Source: Oceanobacillus piezotolerans
GTDB lineage: Bacteria; Bacillota; Bacilli; Bacillales; Amphibacillaceae
NCBI RefSeq assembly: GCF_003665065.1
Contig: NZ_RCHR01000004.1
Location: forward strand, 1-64,000
Direction: 5' to 3'
Length of the DNA: 64,000 nt
Shown: piece by piece, positions 17,473 to 26,511 of the stretch
How positions within the stretch are numbered: the stretch's first letter is position 1
How the letters are laid out: each line of letters begins with the position of its first letter
The notes under the pieces: generated by a model
The model's input: the letters and a program-made list of their open reading frames with translations, nothing else
What the model was told of the DNA's origin: nothing
Database searches by the model: none
Made by a program: the position numbers and the translations under genes

Positions 17473-18183
17473 TTATTTCACGTCCCTTCGAATAAAGTCA
17501 AGTAGACCACCAGCATATACAACCATTGCTAAAATCAAGCCAGCAATAACAGAATAAATAGGATTTCCCCATTCATTGATTAATAGTGGCCACTTCCAAG
17601 GAACCCAATCCGGAAAGGTAATGGAAAACATCGACACTGCTGTCCCCACGATTCCGACCATCAAGGGGATTGCCTGGTTTTTACAAACGATAGAAAGCCA
17701 GATTTGCAGAGCAACGAATGGCATGGCCGAGAAAAGTGGAAAAAAGCACATTTTTATTACATATAGAAATGGAATATCAGTTCCAAATTTCAATAGAATA
17801 CCTAAAATGATTGTTCCTCCAAATAATAGCATGCAAGATACAAAAAGCAGCATACCTGAAAGTAAGAGCTTCCCAGTAAATATTTTTGCTTTCGAAACCG
17901 GTAATGCCAATACTTGCTTCCATGCATTTGTTTGGTGTTCGATATTAGCTATCATCGAGGTAACGATGGTTAATCCTAACATCAGTGATGGAATGGATAA
18001 CATCATAACTTCACCAATAAGTCCTCTCCACAGATTATCTTTGTATAGATTCGTTAGCCAATCATAACGCAGCCAGAAATTTACCAATTCTAAGGAAACC
18101 ACTCCAAATGGGCCTAGAAAAACAAGAAAGACAATCATTTTCCGTTTTATTTTTACGAATTCAGAAGCAATCACTTTTCCCAT
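17473..18183 (-). CDS. ABC-2 type permease, MutE/EpiE-like
   Basis: A 236-residue permease with six helices, an N-terminal SEFVKIKRKM segment and the QTNAWKQVLALPVSKAK cytoplasmic loop. It is the second membrane subunit of a LanFEG/Bcr-type exporter. Its start overlaps the ATPase stop (TAATG), which means tight translational coupling. Together the three genes would export an antimicrobial peptide or lipid-targeting compound from the membrane. Confidence 0.82.
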   Translation of the reverse strand: MGKVIASEFVKIKRKMIVFLVFLGPFGVVSLELVNFWLRYDWLTNLYKDNLWRGLIGEVMMLSIPSLMLGLTIVTSMIANIEHQTNAWKQVLALPVSKAKIFTGKLLLSGMLLFVSCMLLFGGTIILGILLKFGTDIPFLYVIKMCFFPLFSAMPFVALQIWLSIVCKNQAIPLMVGIVGTAVSMFSITFPDWVPWKWPLLINEWGNPIYSVIAGLILAMVVYAGGLLDFIRRDVK

Positions 18184-19097
18184 TACAGGCTCGCCTCCCC
18201 ACCAGTTAGCTCAAGAAAGATTTGCTCGAGTGATTTTTTCTCTTCTTCAACCCTATAGATGGAACATTGATGGTTAACGAGCTTCCTTATTATCTCTGCT
18301 ATCTCTCTGTCAGAAGTATTTTCAACAAAAATATAATTTTCATTAGAACCCACCTTATAGCCCCAAGATAATAGCTTTTTAGAGACTGCCTCTGTGTCAC
18401 TTACTTTAATCCGAATTTTACTAGAAGACCGCTGTCTTAAAGTAGAGATAGAATCCTGAAAAATCATTTTTCCTTTAGAAATAATGCCAACTTGTGTAGC
18501 CATTTGTTCCATTTCTGATAATAAGTGGCTGGAAACCAAAATCGTGATGCCATGTTCTTTTGGCATCGACTTTATGAGTTCACGAATTTCAATAATTCCT
18601 GAAGGGTCAAGGCCGTTCGTTGGTTCATCCAAAATTAAAAGCTCTGGGTTCCCGAGTAATGCTGTTGCAATTCCAAGGCGTTGCTTCATTCCAAGAGAGA
18701 ATCCCTTCACCGGTCGCTTGGCATCGTTTGTTAATCTAACAATCGAGAGAACTTCATCTATTCTTGACTTTGGTGCATCAAGCAAGATTCGTACTGCTTC
18801 CAAATTCTCATAGGCTGTTAAATGCCCATAATAGGAAGGATATTCTACAAGCGAACCAACCTTTTTAAGCACAGATAACTTATCCTTTTTCATGTCTTTC
18901 CCAAAAATATGTATAGATCCTTTTGTCGGTCGAGCTAGTCCTAAAACCATTCGGATAGTGGTGGTCTTTCCCGCACCATTTGGACCAAGAAAACCGTATA
19001 TTTCGCCCTTTTTCACTTTCAAATCGACTTGATTCACTACATATGTGGAACCATACTTTTTCGTTAATCCGTTTGTTTCGATAATATAATCGTTCAT
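18183..19097 (-). CDS. ABC transporter ATP-binding protein, LanF/BcrA-like
   Basis: A 304-residue ATPase with Walker A GPNGAGKTT, signature FSLGMKQRLGIA, Walker B LLILDEPTNGLD and a C-terminal 80-residue accessory domain, the usual shape for bacitracin (BcrA) and lantibiotic-immunity (LanF) ATPases. The ATG at 19097 has GAGGTG six bases upstream and is preferred over GTG 19106. First gene of the exporter operon. No lantibiotic structural or modification gene is present nearby, so this is more likely a resistance or stress exporter. Confidence 0.87.
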   Translation of the reverse strand: MNDYIIETNGLTKKYGSTYVVNQVDLKVKKGEIYGFLGPNGAGKTTTIRMVLGLARPTKGSIHIFGKDMKKDKLSVLKKVGSLVEYPSYYGHLTAYENLEAVRILLDAPKSRIDEVLSIVRLTNDAKRPVKGFSLGMKQRLGIATALLGNPELLILDEPTNGLDPSGIIEIRELIKSMPKEHGITILVSSHLLSEMEQMATQVGIISKGKMIFQDSISTLRQRSSSKIRIKVSDTEAVSKKLLSWGYKVGSNENYIFVENTSDREIAEIIRKLVNHQCSIYRVEEEKKSLEQIFLELTGGEASL

Positions 19098-19228
19098 TTC
19101 CTTCACCTCATAAATAAGATTATTCCTCGAAGGTTAAAAGAAACGGTGGTGAAGTTTAAATTCTGTTTAAAAATAGGTGGACTATCATTTAAGTAAAAAA
19201 TATCTCTTATACCAAACTAACCCACGAT

Positions 19229-19260
19229 GAAAAAAGAGACTGATTGTTGTAATCAGTCTC
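19229..19260 (-). terminator. Terminator of yoaS-yozG-yoaT
   Basis: On the minus strand GAGACTGATT and AATCAGTCTC form a perfect 10-bp stem followed by TTTTTT, next to the yoaT stop codon. Confidence 0.9.
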
Positions 19261-20067
19261 TTAGTTTGTTAATTTCTTTTTTAGGATTTTTCCTTTAGTT
19301 TGCTTTAGCGTCGCAACAATAAGAAAACTAACAATTACTAGTAAAAGCCATGAACTCACTTTTCCGAAATGAACAAGACTCCAAGCATCGGTTTGATTTG
19401 GATATTCCCAAGCTCCAAAGAACGTTGCAATGTTTTCGGCTATCCATATAAAAAAACCAATAAGTACAAATGAAAGAGCAATCGGCATACGGTAATGAGT
19501 ATCATTTATTCGGAATAGGACCCATGAGTTCCAAAAAACGATAATGACAAGTCCAGATAACCACCAGCGAACATCAATCCAATAATGATGGGTAAAGAAG
19601 TTTAAGTAGATTGCAGCAGCAAGAGGTACCACCACCAAAAATGGCGGCCACCTGACTAGTTCAACCTTTAGCCTTCGCCAGGCCTGGCATAAATAACTTG
19701 CTACACTTGCATACATGAACCCGCTATACAAAGGAACTCCAAATACCTTGAAGTAGCCTTCCTCTGGATAAGACCATGAGCCCATATTCACCTTAAAAAC
19801 TTCAAGAGCAAGTCCTATAAGATGGAATAATGTGATAACCTTGAGTTCATCCCGTGTTTCAAGTCCAGATTTCACCATACCCCACTGCATTATTAGGCAG
19901 ATGATGAGCAGCCAGTCATAACGCGGCAGGAAGGGAAGTGGCACGAGTTGCGTTAAAGCTAGTGAAGCAAAAATCACAACCGGGAATAAACAGGACAGAG
20001 CTTGTTCCCAGCCAAATCGAACCAATTGAAAGACTGGACTGCCCTTCGTCCTCTTATTAACCTTCAT
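19261..20067 (-). CDS. yoaT: YoaT, DUF817 membrane protein
   Basis: A 268-residue integral membrane protein with about eight helices. It contains the DUF817 hallmarks GSWSYPEEGYFKVFGVPLYS and VPLYSGFMYASVASY plus the C-terminal GAWEYPNQTDAW repeat of the same motif. Function is unknown. It ends the three-gene group yoaS-yozG-yoaT, in the same order as I recall from B. subtilis; 9 bases separate it from yozG. Confidence 0.85.
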   Translation of the reverse strand: MKVNKRTKGSPVFQLVRFGWEQALSCLFPVVIFASLALTQLVPLPFLPRYDWLLIICLIMQWGMVKSGLETRDELKVITLFHLIGLALEVFKVNMGSWSYPEEGYFKVFGVPLYSGFMYASVASYLCQAWRRLKVELVRWPPFLVVVPLAAAIYLNFFTHHYWIDVRWWLSGLVIIVFWNSWVLFRINDTHYRMPIALSFVLIGFFIWIAENIATFFGAWEYPNQTDAWSLVHFGKVSSWLLLVIVSFLIVATLKQTKGKILKKKLTN

Positions 20068-20076
20068 TATTTTAGT

Positions 20077-20301
20077 TCACTTAATTTCGCCATCTTCTTC
20101 ATTCCGGTATTCTAATATATCCCCAGGTTGGCAATCTAAAGCCTTGCAAATGGCATCTAGAGTAGATAATCGAATTGCTTTCGCCTTTCCGTTTTTCAGT
20201 ATAGAGAGATTAGCCATTGTGATTCCAACTCTCTCCGAAAGTTCTGTTACGCTCATTTTCCTTTTAGCCAACATTACGTCAATATTAATTATAATCGCCA
20301 T
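20077..20301 (-). CDS. yozG: YozG, small Cro/CI-type regulator
   Basis: A 74-residue protein that is a single helix-turn-helix of the XRE/HTH_26 type (ELSERVGITMANLSILKNGK, then RLSTLDAICKALDCQPGDIL). GAGGTG six bases before ATG 20301 sets the start. Such short regulators next to DUF2975 membrane proteins usually form a regulator/membrane pair. It is likely to bind its own operon promoter. Confidence 0.87.
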   Translation of the reverse strand: MAIIINIDVMLAKRKMSVTELSERVGITMANLSILKNGKAKAIRLSTLDAICKALDCQPGDILEYRNEEDGEIK

Positions 20302-20311
20302 TTTAATCACC

Positions 20312-20788
20312 TCAGACCGTTAAATCATTCTCAGATTTTATATCAATTGCTTCTTGCAAGAGTCTTTGTAGGACAGCAGCAAATACTGCGATGACCATGG
20401 AAGCAAAAATAGGAACCATTCCAATTATGATAAGTCCCGGAGCATCATCTTGCTCTGCTACTAGATAAATAAATGGCAGAATGACCACATATAAAGTACT
20501 AACTGCTATTGCACAGAATTTAATTTTCTTTAAAGCATTCACAGAAATTTGTGAGAAAGCCTGCGCTCTGTCGATATAACTTAAAAGCCTAAATGCCTGA
20601 TACAATGCAATGTAAAACGGAATTGCTGATAGAAACATCCCTATTACGATTGGATATAGTAAATGGGCAAAATCCGGATTTGCTGGATTTCTAACTAACC
20701 AGTATAACCCAATTATACATACAGCAAGAACTGGAATTCCGATAATAAAAACAGCAATTTTTAAAAACAATGTTGTTCCTTGTTTCAT
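20312..20788 (-). CDS. yoaS: YoaS, DUF2975 membrane protein
   Basis: A 158-residue protein with four membrane helices, matching DUF2975: FYIALYQAFRLLSYIDRAQAF followed by the ALKKIKFCAI segment is the family signature. ATG 20788 follows a GAGGTG site. It is the first gene of the operon and its stop lies within the ribosome binding region of yozG, so the two are coupled. The DUF2975 and HTH pair is widespread but its signal is unknown. Confidence 0.85.
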   Translation of the reverse strand: MKQGTTLFLKIAVFIIGIPVLAVCIIGLYWLVRNPANPDFAHLLYPIVIGMFLSAIPFYIALYQAFRLLSYIDRAQAFSQISVNALKKIKFCAIAVSTLYVVILPFIYLVAEQDDAPGLIIIGMVPIFASMVIAVFAAVLQRLLQEAIDIKSENDLTV

Positions 20789-20908
20789 AATAAAGCACCT
20801 CACTTATTTATTTTCATTTTTGACTATATCATGATATTTATCGTTTTACAATAAAAAAATATTGAATACTATTATTTTTTTATTGAATAAATCACATAAA
20901 AAGATAAA

Positions 20909-20935
20909 AAGCATTTCTCAGACTGAGAAATGCTT
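20909..20935 (-). terminator. Terminator of the DUF4256 gene
   Basis: AAGCATTTCTCAG and CTGAGAAATGCTT form a 13-bp perfect stem, with TTTTTATCTTTTT following on the minus strand. Confidence 0.85.
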
Positions 20936-21005
20936 GATCATTTACACTTATTTAGCTTCTGACTTATTCCTTTAATTTACCATCCGCGGGTGGCTATAGA
21001 AAGTT

Positions 21006-21566
21006 TTAAACTCTTAGTGATCCACGGAATCCTCTGGCAGCATAATAGGAGTCCGCGCCATTGTGATATACGAAGACATGACCAAAGCGAAAGTCGCAAA
21101 ATAGCGCTCCACCACGTTCTCTTATATCAGATGGAGTTTGGATCCAGCTTGATGTTTTCATATCGAAATTTCCAAGCGTCTGTAATGCCCGGTACTGCTC
21201 TTCTGTTAAAAGCTCAATGCCCATCTCTTCTACCATATCCATGGCACTATTTTGGGGTTTATGCTTTTTCCTGGACTCCAGTGCCGCCCGATCATAACAA
21301 ACACTTCTTCGACCTTTAGGGCTTTCTGGTGAACAATCACAAAATATGTATTCGTCTTTTTCATTATCATATCCGACAACATCAGGCTCGCCTTCTGTTT
21401 CTTCCATCCTATATATCGACCACAGTTTTTCTTTATTTGTTTCCAATTTCGCTTTAATTTTATCCCATTCAAAGCCTTTATGACGGTTCATATTTTTTTC
21501 AAAACGGGCTTTCATTGTATTAAGTAATTCTTCTTGTTGTTCGAGTGTCAATTCCCTTTTCTCCAT
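21006..21566 (-). CDS. DUF4256 domain protein
   Basis: A 186-residue soluble protein. The segments GYDNEKDEYIFCDCSPESPK, RRSVCYDRAALESRKKHKP and the C-terminal RERGGALFCDFRFGHVFVYH with YYAARGFRG are, as I recall them, the conserved core of DUF4256. Conserved Cys/Asp/Tyr residues suggest an enzyme, but no activity is known. The gene is monocistronic with its own terminator. Confidence 0.8.
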   Translation of the reverse strand: MEKRELTLEQQEELLNTMKARFEKNMNRHKGFEWDKIKAKLETNKEKLWSIYRMEETEGEPDVVGYDNEKDEYIFCDCSPESPKGRRSVCYDRAALESRKKHKPQNSAMDMVEEMGIELLTEEQYRALQTLGNFDMKTSSWIQTPSDIRERGGALFCDFRFGHVFVYHNGADSYYAARGFRGSLRV

Positions 21567-21735
21567 GTCAGTTGCCTCCTACTTACTCAAAATAGCTTAA
21601 ATTTAAATTATAATAACCCTTTTCACCAGGTTACAGATTTTCTATTACTTAGTTTATACTATAACTGCACAAAAACCAAAAAGACAAAACTTCATATTAA
21701 AAAGCTCGCATATTCGCTTTGACCTTCTAGACAAT

Positions 21736-23112
21736 TCATTTTCTTTGCTTCGTCCATTGATTTGAATCTTTATTCCGAATAGCCACCGCTGTACCCTTTT
21801 CACCTGTTTCTATATCCAATTTCAATTTCATCTCTTTGACCATTAATTTTGCTATGGAAAGTCCAATTCCTACACCTTTTTGGGACGATTCCGCTTTTAT
21901 TCCTGGTCCCTTATCTACTATGATAATCTCCTGGGAACTAACAGATAGGGCTATATATTTCCCCTCTTTTGCATGACGCAGTACATTTTGGAAGACATTA
22001 TCCAATATTCGATTCATCCATTGAGGGTCCACTGTCCAAGAGATTGATTCTTCTGGAATATTAAGTTTGATTTCAAATTGGTTGTTCTCAAACACAGGAT
22101 ACCACGCAGCAAAAGAGCTTTTAACCAGTCGGGCCATATCTACTTTTTCTGGGGCATACCGATATCTGCCTGATGAAAGAAGTGTGTAAGAAAGGAGATT
22201 GTCGATAAGCTTGTCAACATAGCTGATTTTGTCGTCGATAACATCTAGTGATTGCTTACCTTCTTCACTTATATGTTCCTGTTTTAAACGGAAGGCATGT
22301 CCACGAATGGTGGTAAGTGGTGTTCTTAAATCATGAGACATGTTCGCAATGAGTTCTCTTCGTAATTTCTCCTCTTCCAATTCTCTAGCTTTAGCAGCTT
22401 CTAACTCGTTGATCATCCGGTTAAATGAATTCTCTAACTGTCCAATTTCGTCCATTTTTTTTACGTTTATTACTTTAGGTATTCCGTCCTTCTCTGACAC
22501 TTCCATAGCGGCTTGCAATCGTACCAGCCTTTTAATGATTCTATTGAAAAAGAGAACGGAAACAAGCACAAATAAAATTAATAGAACAAGAATCGCAATT
22601 GGGATGACTAAACTGTAGCGGCGCTGTCTTTCATCACTAGGGCTGACCATCTCAGACCGAGGAGTTTGTAATACCATAAACCCTTGTTTACTGTCTCCTC
22701 CAATATTGGCAACAACTGTGAAAGGATCTGCTTTGTCCCCACGATTGCCTTGGACAAATGCTACCGCATCCGATACTGTCCATGCTTCAGGAACAGCTAT
22801 TGTTTTTGGAAATGTATCTCTCGTTTTCCCATTCTCATCGACCCAATACATGGTTGTCCCTTCGTATTTACTGTATAGTTCAGCCAATGTATGCTGGATT
22901 TGCTGATCATCCGCATCGTTTAAGTTAGTTGCGGTTTCCCGCCACATCTCTTCTAATTCTGTTCCATTATAATACTGAATGGATGGATCCTCGTAGCTAG
23001 TAATAAGATAATACAGCGCTGATAAACCAGGGATCGCTATAGGGATAATTAGAATAGCTAAGAAAATAATCAATAGATACTGCTTTAATAACGAGGTTTT
23101 TAATTTATTCAT
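21736..23112 (-). CDS. Sensor histidine kinase
   Basis: A 458-residue membrane kinase: TM1 at about 10-35, an extracytoplasmic sensor of about 130 residues, TM2 near 167-190, HAMP to about 245, HisKA with the phospho-acceptor His260 in MSHDLRTPL, then HATPase_c with the N box (NVFQNVLRHA), G1 (VDKGPGIK) and G2 (GVGIGLSIAK). It overlaps the response regulator by 4 bases (ATGA). The sensor is not a recognised domain, so the stimulus is unknown. No target gene is adjacent in the same direction except the S-box operon upstream. Confidence 0.92.
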   Translation of the reverse strand: MNKLKTSLLKQYLLIIFLAILIIPIAIPGLSALYYLITSYEDPSIQYYNGTELEEMWRETATNLNDADDQQIQHTLAELYSKYEGTTMYWVDENGKTRDTFPKTIAVPEAWTVSDAVAFVQGNRGDKADPFTVVANIGGDSKQGFMVLQTPRSEMVSPSDERQRRYSLVIPIAILVLLILFVLVSVLFFNRIIKRLVRLQAAMEVSEKDGIPKVINVKKMDEIGQLENSFNRMINELEAAKARELEEEKLRRELIANMSHDLRTPLTTIRGHAFRLKQEHISEEGKQSLDVIDDKISYVDKLIDNLLSYTLLSSGRYRYAPEKVDMARLVKSSFAAWYPVFENNQFEIKLNIPEESISWTVDPQWMNRILDNVFQNVLRHAKEGKYIALSVSSQEIIIVDKGPGIKAESSQKGVGIGLSIAKLMVKEMKLKLDIETGEKGTAVAIRNKDSNQWTKQRK

Positions 23113-23777
23113 TGCTTCACCCTGTAACCCAACCCACGGATAGTTTCAATAATCATTGGGCTGCCAGGTTTCTGTTCTAGTTTTTCACGCAAATACCGAA
23201 TATGAACCATCAGCGTTTTATCCCCATTGATATACGGCTCCCCCCATACCGCCTCATAAATTTGTTCTTTCGTTAGTATCTGATTTGGATGTCTTAACAG
23301 GTACATGAAGATTTGGTGTTGTTTTCCCGTTAATACAATTTCATCACCTGTATTAGTTATTATTCTATTTTCGTTTAAATTAATTACCAAATGTCCCAGC
23401 CGAATTTCTTCTGATGGATGGTTGTTGCTTCTTCTCAGCAGCACTTCTACTCGAGCAGCAAGCTCATCTGGATGAAACGGCTTTATTAAATAATCATCTG
23501 CAAATTGTAGTCCCTGCAGCTTGTCTTCTACCGTTGTACGCGCTGATAACATAAGAACTGGAACATCTGGACGTTCTTTTTTCAATCTTTGCCCTACTGA
23601 AAAGCCATCCAATCCTGGAAGCATCACATCGAGAATTACGAGACTTGAATCTTGTAAGTGATTTAGCGCCTCATCTCCTGACGTTAGCCATGTAACTGAA
23701 TAACCACGCCGTTGTAAGTCTTCTTTTACTAATCTGCCTATTTCTCTATCGTCTTCTATGTGTAAGATTTTTCTCAA
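23109..23777 (-). CDS. OmpR/PhoB family response regulator
   Basis: A 222-residue two-domain regulator. The receiver has the acidic pair Asp9/Asp10, phospho-acceptor Asp50 in LVILDVMLPG, and Lys in DDYLIKPF; the C-terminal winged helix contains GKQHQIFMYLLRHPNQI and HIRYLREKLE. The frame is open further upstream, but TTG 23777 with GGGTGAT before it is the only start that places the receiver correctly. Partner of the kinase downstream. Confidence 0.9.
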   Translation of the reverse strand: MRKILHIEDDREIGRLVKEDLQRRGYSVTWLTSGDEALNHLQDSSLVILDVMLPGLDGFSVGQRLKKERPDVPVLMLSARTTVEDKLQGLQFADDYLIKPFHPDELAARVEVLLRRSNNHPSEEIRLGHLVINLNENRIITNTGDEIVLTGKQHQIFMYLLRHPNQILTKEQIYEAVWGEPYINGDKTLMVHIRYLREKLEQKPGSPMIIETIRGLGYRVKQ

Positions 23778-23904
23778 AGTTATCACCCATTTTAATGATA
23801 AGGAAAGAATGGTCAAAAAGGAAGAGTGAATTTTCCTTAGAATCTTAGGCTGAGGGAAATGTCTCCATTGCCTAATACTGATAAGTTTCACTCATTCCTT
23901 ATGT

Positions 23905-23934
23905 AAATAAAAAAAGATCTACCATGGCAGACCT
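23905..23934 (-). terminator. Terminator of the S-box operon
   Basis: A 20-base imperfect palindrome (AGGTCTGCC/GGTAGATCT arms) followed on the minus strand by TTTTTTT. It overlaps the last codons of the reductase gene. Confidence 0.7.
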
Positions 23935-24473
23935 TCTATCAAATATGCTTCTCTCTTTATTTTATCTAGTAAATAATCTAACTGTTTTTCTGTTCTCTCT
24001 AGCAGTTCTTTATCGATAATCGGATTTTCCTTTGTTTTATCCAATTGACTATCCTGGAAATACAGTCCTTTGATCGGCTGTCCTTTCAATGTGGCTAACA
24101 GTGGCTTCAGTGTATACTCTATCGCTAAAAGATGAGAGGCACTGCCGCCCGTCATCAACGGCAGAACAGGGGTATCCTGTAAAATGTCCTGCGGGAGGAG
24201 ATCAATCAGTGCCTTCAATACCCCTGTATACGACGATTTATAAACTGGCGAACCGATTATAACCCCTTTTGCCTGGTCTAATTCACTTGTAATTTGCTGG
24301 ATCTCTTTACTTTTATAATTCCCAAATAATAAGTCGTTTGAATTTACATCTTTGACTGAAATATGTACGATCGAATACCCCTTTTGTTCCACTTGTTTGC
24401 CTAAATAGTGGAGAACCCGCTCCAATCCAGACAACGATTGAGGACTGCCTGACACAATGGCAATATCAGCCAT
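23919..24473 (-). CDS. NADPH-dependent FMN reductase (SsuE-like)
   Basis: A 184-residue flavodoxin-like reductase. GSPQSLSGLERVL is the phosphate-binding loop and GSPVYKSSYTGVLKALIDLLP the classical SsuE/MsuE signature; MTGGSASHLLAIEYTLKPLL completes the family core. It reduces FMN with NAD(P)H and hands FMNH2 to a two-component monooxygenase, here most likely the LLM protein at 26512. Last gene of the SAM-riboswitch operon, with a GGGAGGAAT site. Confidence 0.88.
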   Translation of the reverse strand: MADIAIVSGSPQSLSGLERVLHYLGKQVEQKGYSIVHISVKDVNSNDLLFGNYKSKEIQQITSELDQAKGVIIGSPVYKSSYTGVLKALIDLLPQDILQDTPVLPLMTGGSASHLLAIEYTLKPLLATLKGQPIKGLYFQDSQLDKTKENPIIDKELLERTEKQLDYLLDKIKREAYLIEGLPW

Positions 24474-24494
24474 TTCGATTCCTCCCTTCTGTCA

Positions 24495-24596
24495 TTACTT
24501 TTTGTCAAAATACCATTTCCAAAGCGAAAAACCAACAATGGCATATATTACGATAAGCCCGTACAAAAAGATAGAAAGCATCTCATTTACAAACAT
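24495..24596 (-). CDS. Tiny membrane protein, likely symporter accessory subunit, 33 aa
   Basis: A 34-codon gene with a GGGAGG site seven bases before ATG. The product is one membrane helix (SIFLYGLIVIYAIVGFSLW) ending in a basic WKWYFDKK. It lies between the sodium:solute symporter and ssuE genes in the same orientation. NCBI describes a family of roughly 30-residue small accessory proteins found next to SSS symporters, which this fits in size, topology and position. A second unrelated-looking partner follows the other SSS gene at 30997. Confidence 0.7.
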   Translation of the reverse strand: MFVNEMLSIFLYGLIVIYAIVGFSLWKWYFDKK

Positions 24597-24765
24597 TTTC
24601 ATTCCTCCCTTTAGACGCATGTTCAAAAAAAGATAAAAAGGAACGAGCTTTTACAGGATGTAGTGATTTCCTCGTTTGGTTAAACATTGCAAAATTTAGT
24701 GAAAGTTGAGACCCAGGAACGACCTATCCTTTTTACCAGTCTTTTTAAATATTTCTTTTTAGACT

Positions 24766-26256
24766 TTATTCAGCTTTGGCTAACTCGACTTCTTGATTCT
24801 TATCCTTAATCAACAGTGCTAGGATAATCATGGCAAGAATTCCAATGAACGTTGCTACTGCACCAGCTGTCATGGTACTTGGGATAATTCCGCCAAAGTA
24901 TAAAATTAAATAGGAAACTAAACCAATGACCATTGATCCTTCCGCTGCTCTAGGAGATGCTTTACGTTTCCCGTAAACCGCATAAAGAATCGGTCCTAAT
25001 GTTCCAGCTGCAACACCTGAAATGCCAATCCACATCACATCGCCCATATATTTTGGCGGATGGAGAACAAGAAGAAAAGCAATTAAACCCACAATTGGTA
25101 CGGTAACTCTGCTAATCTGCAACGCAATTTTCTCTGCTTTTTCCTCTTCCACTTGAACATATCCACGCTTCACTAGGAATTTTAGAAAAATATCATTGGC
25201 AAACACCGTAGAGATGGATACAAACAGACCATCTGTTGTAGACATCGCTGCTGCAAGTATTACTACACCAAAGAGCGCAACAATAATAGCTGGAAATCCC
25301 CAGACCAAATACTCCATTAAAGCTAAATCCGTCACATTTACAGCTGATCCAAGTGCCACTCTACTATAAAACCCACCAAACAAGACAAGTACACATAATG
25401 AAGCAGTTATAATATAAGTAAGGATCATTTTCCCTAAGTCTTTTTCATTTTTTAAACCTAATACTTTATTAAATAAGTGTGGTGCAGATGCAAATGCCCA
25501 CTGAATCGTAATCGCACCAATCACAGCGCCAATTGAATAAAAATGGGCAGAATCCGGGTTAAACACTTTTACTAGATTCCCATCCTGTGCGGCCATATTA
25601 TCTACAATCCCAGTAAAAGTTGCAGTAATCCCGTTATTCCAAAAGATAACAATTCCAGAAACGAACACGAAGATACCTGCAATCGCCATTAGAACCACTT
25701 GAACGGCATCGGTATAAATATCAGCTAATGCCCCACCACCAAAGACGTACAACACAACAACGGCAGTAATGAGGATCAGACCAACTGTGTAATCCATTCC
25801 TAGTAAATATTCAAAAATCCTTGCGCCCGCTACAAACTGAGCCGCAATGTAAAAAATATTAAACAGTAATATCAACCCTGTACCCACTCGCAGAATATCA
25901 CTATTATAATAGTCACCTAACCAATCCGGTAAGGAAAGTGATTTTTGTTCTTTATTTAATTTCCTTATTTTTTTGGCAACCATCAGCACCCCAATGGCTC
26001 CCCCACCAATCATGGCGAGAATGAGCCAAAGATTCGTTAGTCCCCATTCATAGGACCAGCCGGGATACCCAAGAAAAGTCGCTGCGCTTAAATAGGTAGC
26101 AGCAAAGGATAGCCCCAACAAAACAGGACCAAGTCCTCCCCCTATCGCAAAGTCACGTACACTTTTCGTTTGCTTTGTCCCTATATATCCAAGTGCCAAC
26201 ATAATAACCAGAAATAAAAGGAATCCAACCCAAGTATATATTTTTACAGTATCCAT
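24766..26256 (-). CDS. Sodium:solute symporter (SSS family)
   Basis: A 496-residue transporter with about 13 membrane helices. SSS features include DFAIGGGLGPVLLGLSFAAT near the N-terminus, the GGGALADIYTDAVQVVLMAI block in the middle and AAAMSTTDGLFVSISTVFAN. ATG 26256 follows AAAGGGGA; earlier in-frame codons fall in the repeat element and are not used. It is the import step of the S-box operon, so the substrate is probably a sulfur-containing organic acid or amino acid. That substrate is inferred from context only. Confidence 0.87.
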   Translation of the reverse strand: MDTVKIYTWVGFLLFLVIMLALGYIGTKQTKSVRDFAIGGGLGPVLLGLSFAATYLSAATFLGYPGWSYEWGLTNLWLILAMIGGGAIGVLMVAKKIRKLNKEQKSLSLPDWLGDYYNSDILRVGTGLILLFNIFYIAAQFVAGARIFEYLLGMDYTVGLILITAVVVLYVFGGGALADIYTDAVQVVLMAIAGIFVFVSGIVIFWNNGITATFTGIVDNMAAQDGNLVKVFNPDSAHFYSIGAVIGAITIQWAFASAPHLFNKVLGLKNEKDLGKMILTYIITASLCVLVLFGGFYSRVALGSAVNVTDLALMEYLVWGFPAIIVALFGVVILAAAMSTTDGLFVSISTVFANDIFLKFLVKRGYVQVEEEKAEKIALQISRVTVPIVGLIAFLLVLHPPKYMGDVMWIGISGVAAGTLGPILYAVYGKRKASPRAAEGSMVIGLVSYLILYFGGIIPSTMTAGAVATFIGILAMIILALLIKDKNQEVELAKAE

Positions 26257-26273
26257 TTTGTTCCCCTTTCTAA

Positions 26274-26506
26274 GAAAAGCGTAAGCAACATTACAGGCTA
26301 AGAACACGACGTCCTGTCGCAACGCTTGTACTAACGCATCCTGTGCTTCGTAGCGACGTATGGACTGCAGTTACTCTCCCTACCAAAAGAGCTGCCACGT
26401 AATGTGGCGATCTTAGTCGTACTTCCCCTAAACCACAGTCGTAAAGAAATACAATAACCATAAAATCACGGTAGTCTCGCTAGTTCCTCGGCGTTGGAGC
26501 TAGACA
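26274..26506. repeat. Bacillaceae-type interspersed repeat inside the operon
   Basis: On the minus strand this non-coding stretch begins TGTCTAGCTCC(A)ACGCC and ends TTGCTTACGCTTTTC. From memory these ends match a dispersed intergenic repeat of many Bacillus genomes that begins GTCTAGCTCCAGCGCC and ends GCTTGCGCTTTT. It contains short stems such as GCCACgtaatGTGGC. No frame with a binding site crosses it. It separates the monooxygenase and symporter genes. Confidence 0.45.
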
Positions 26507-26511
26507 TGGGA

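Noticed and set aside
16738..19097. Lantibiotic biosynthesis cluster
   Set aside because: Only the exporter-like genes are present; no precursor peptide, LanB/C/M or LanP-like gene was found on either side.
23778..23891. Longer response regulator starting at 23891
   Set aside because: The extra 38 residues do not belong to a receiver domain and have no ribosome site; TTG 23777 fits.
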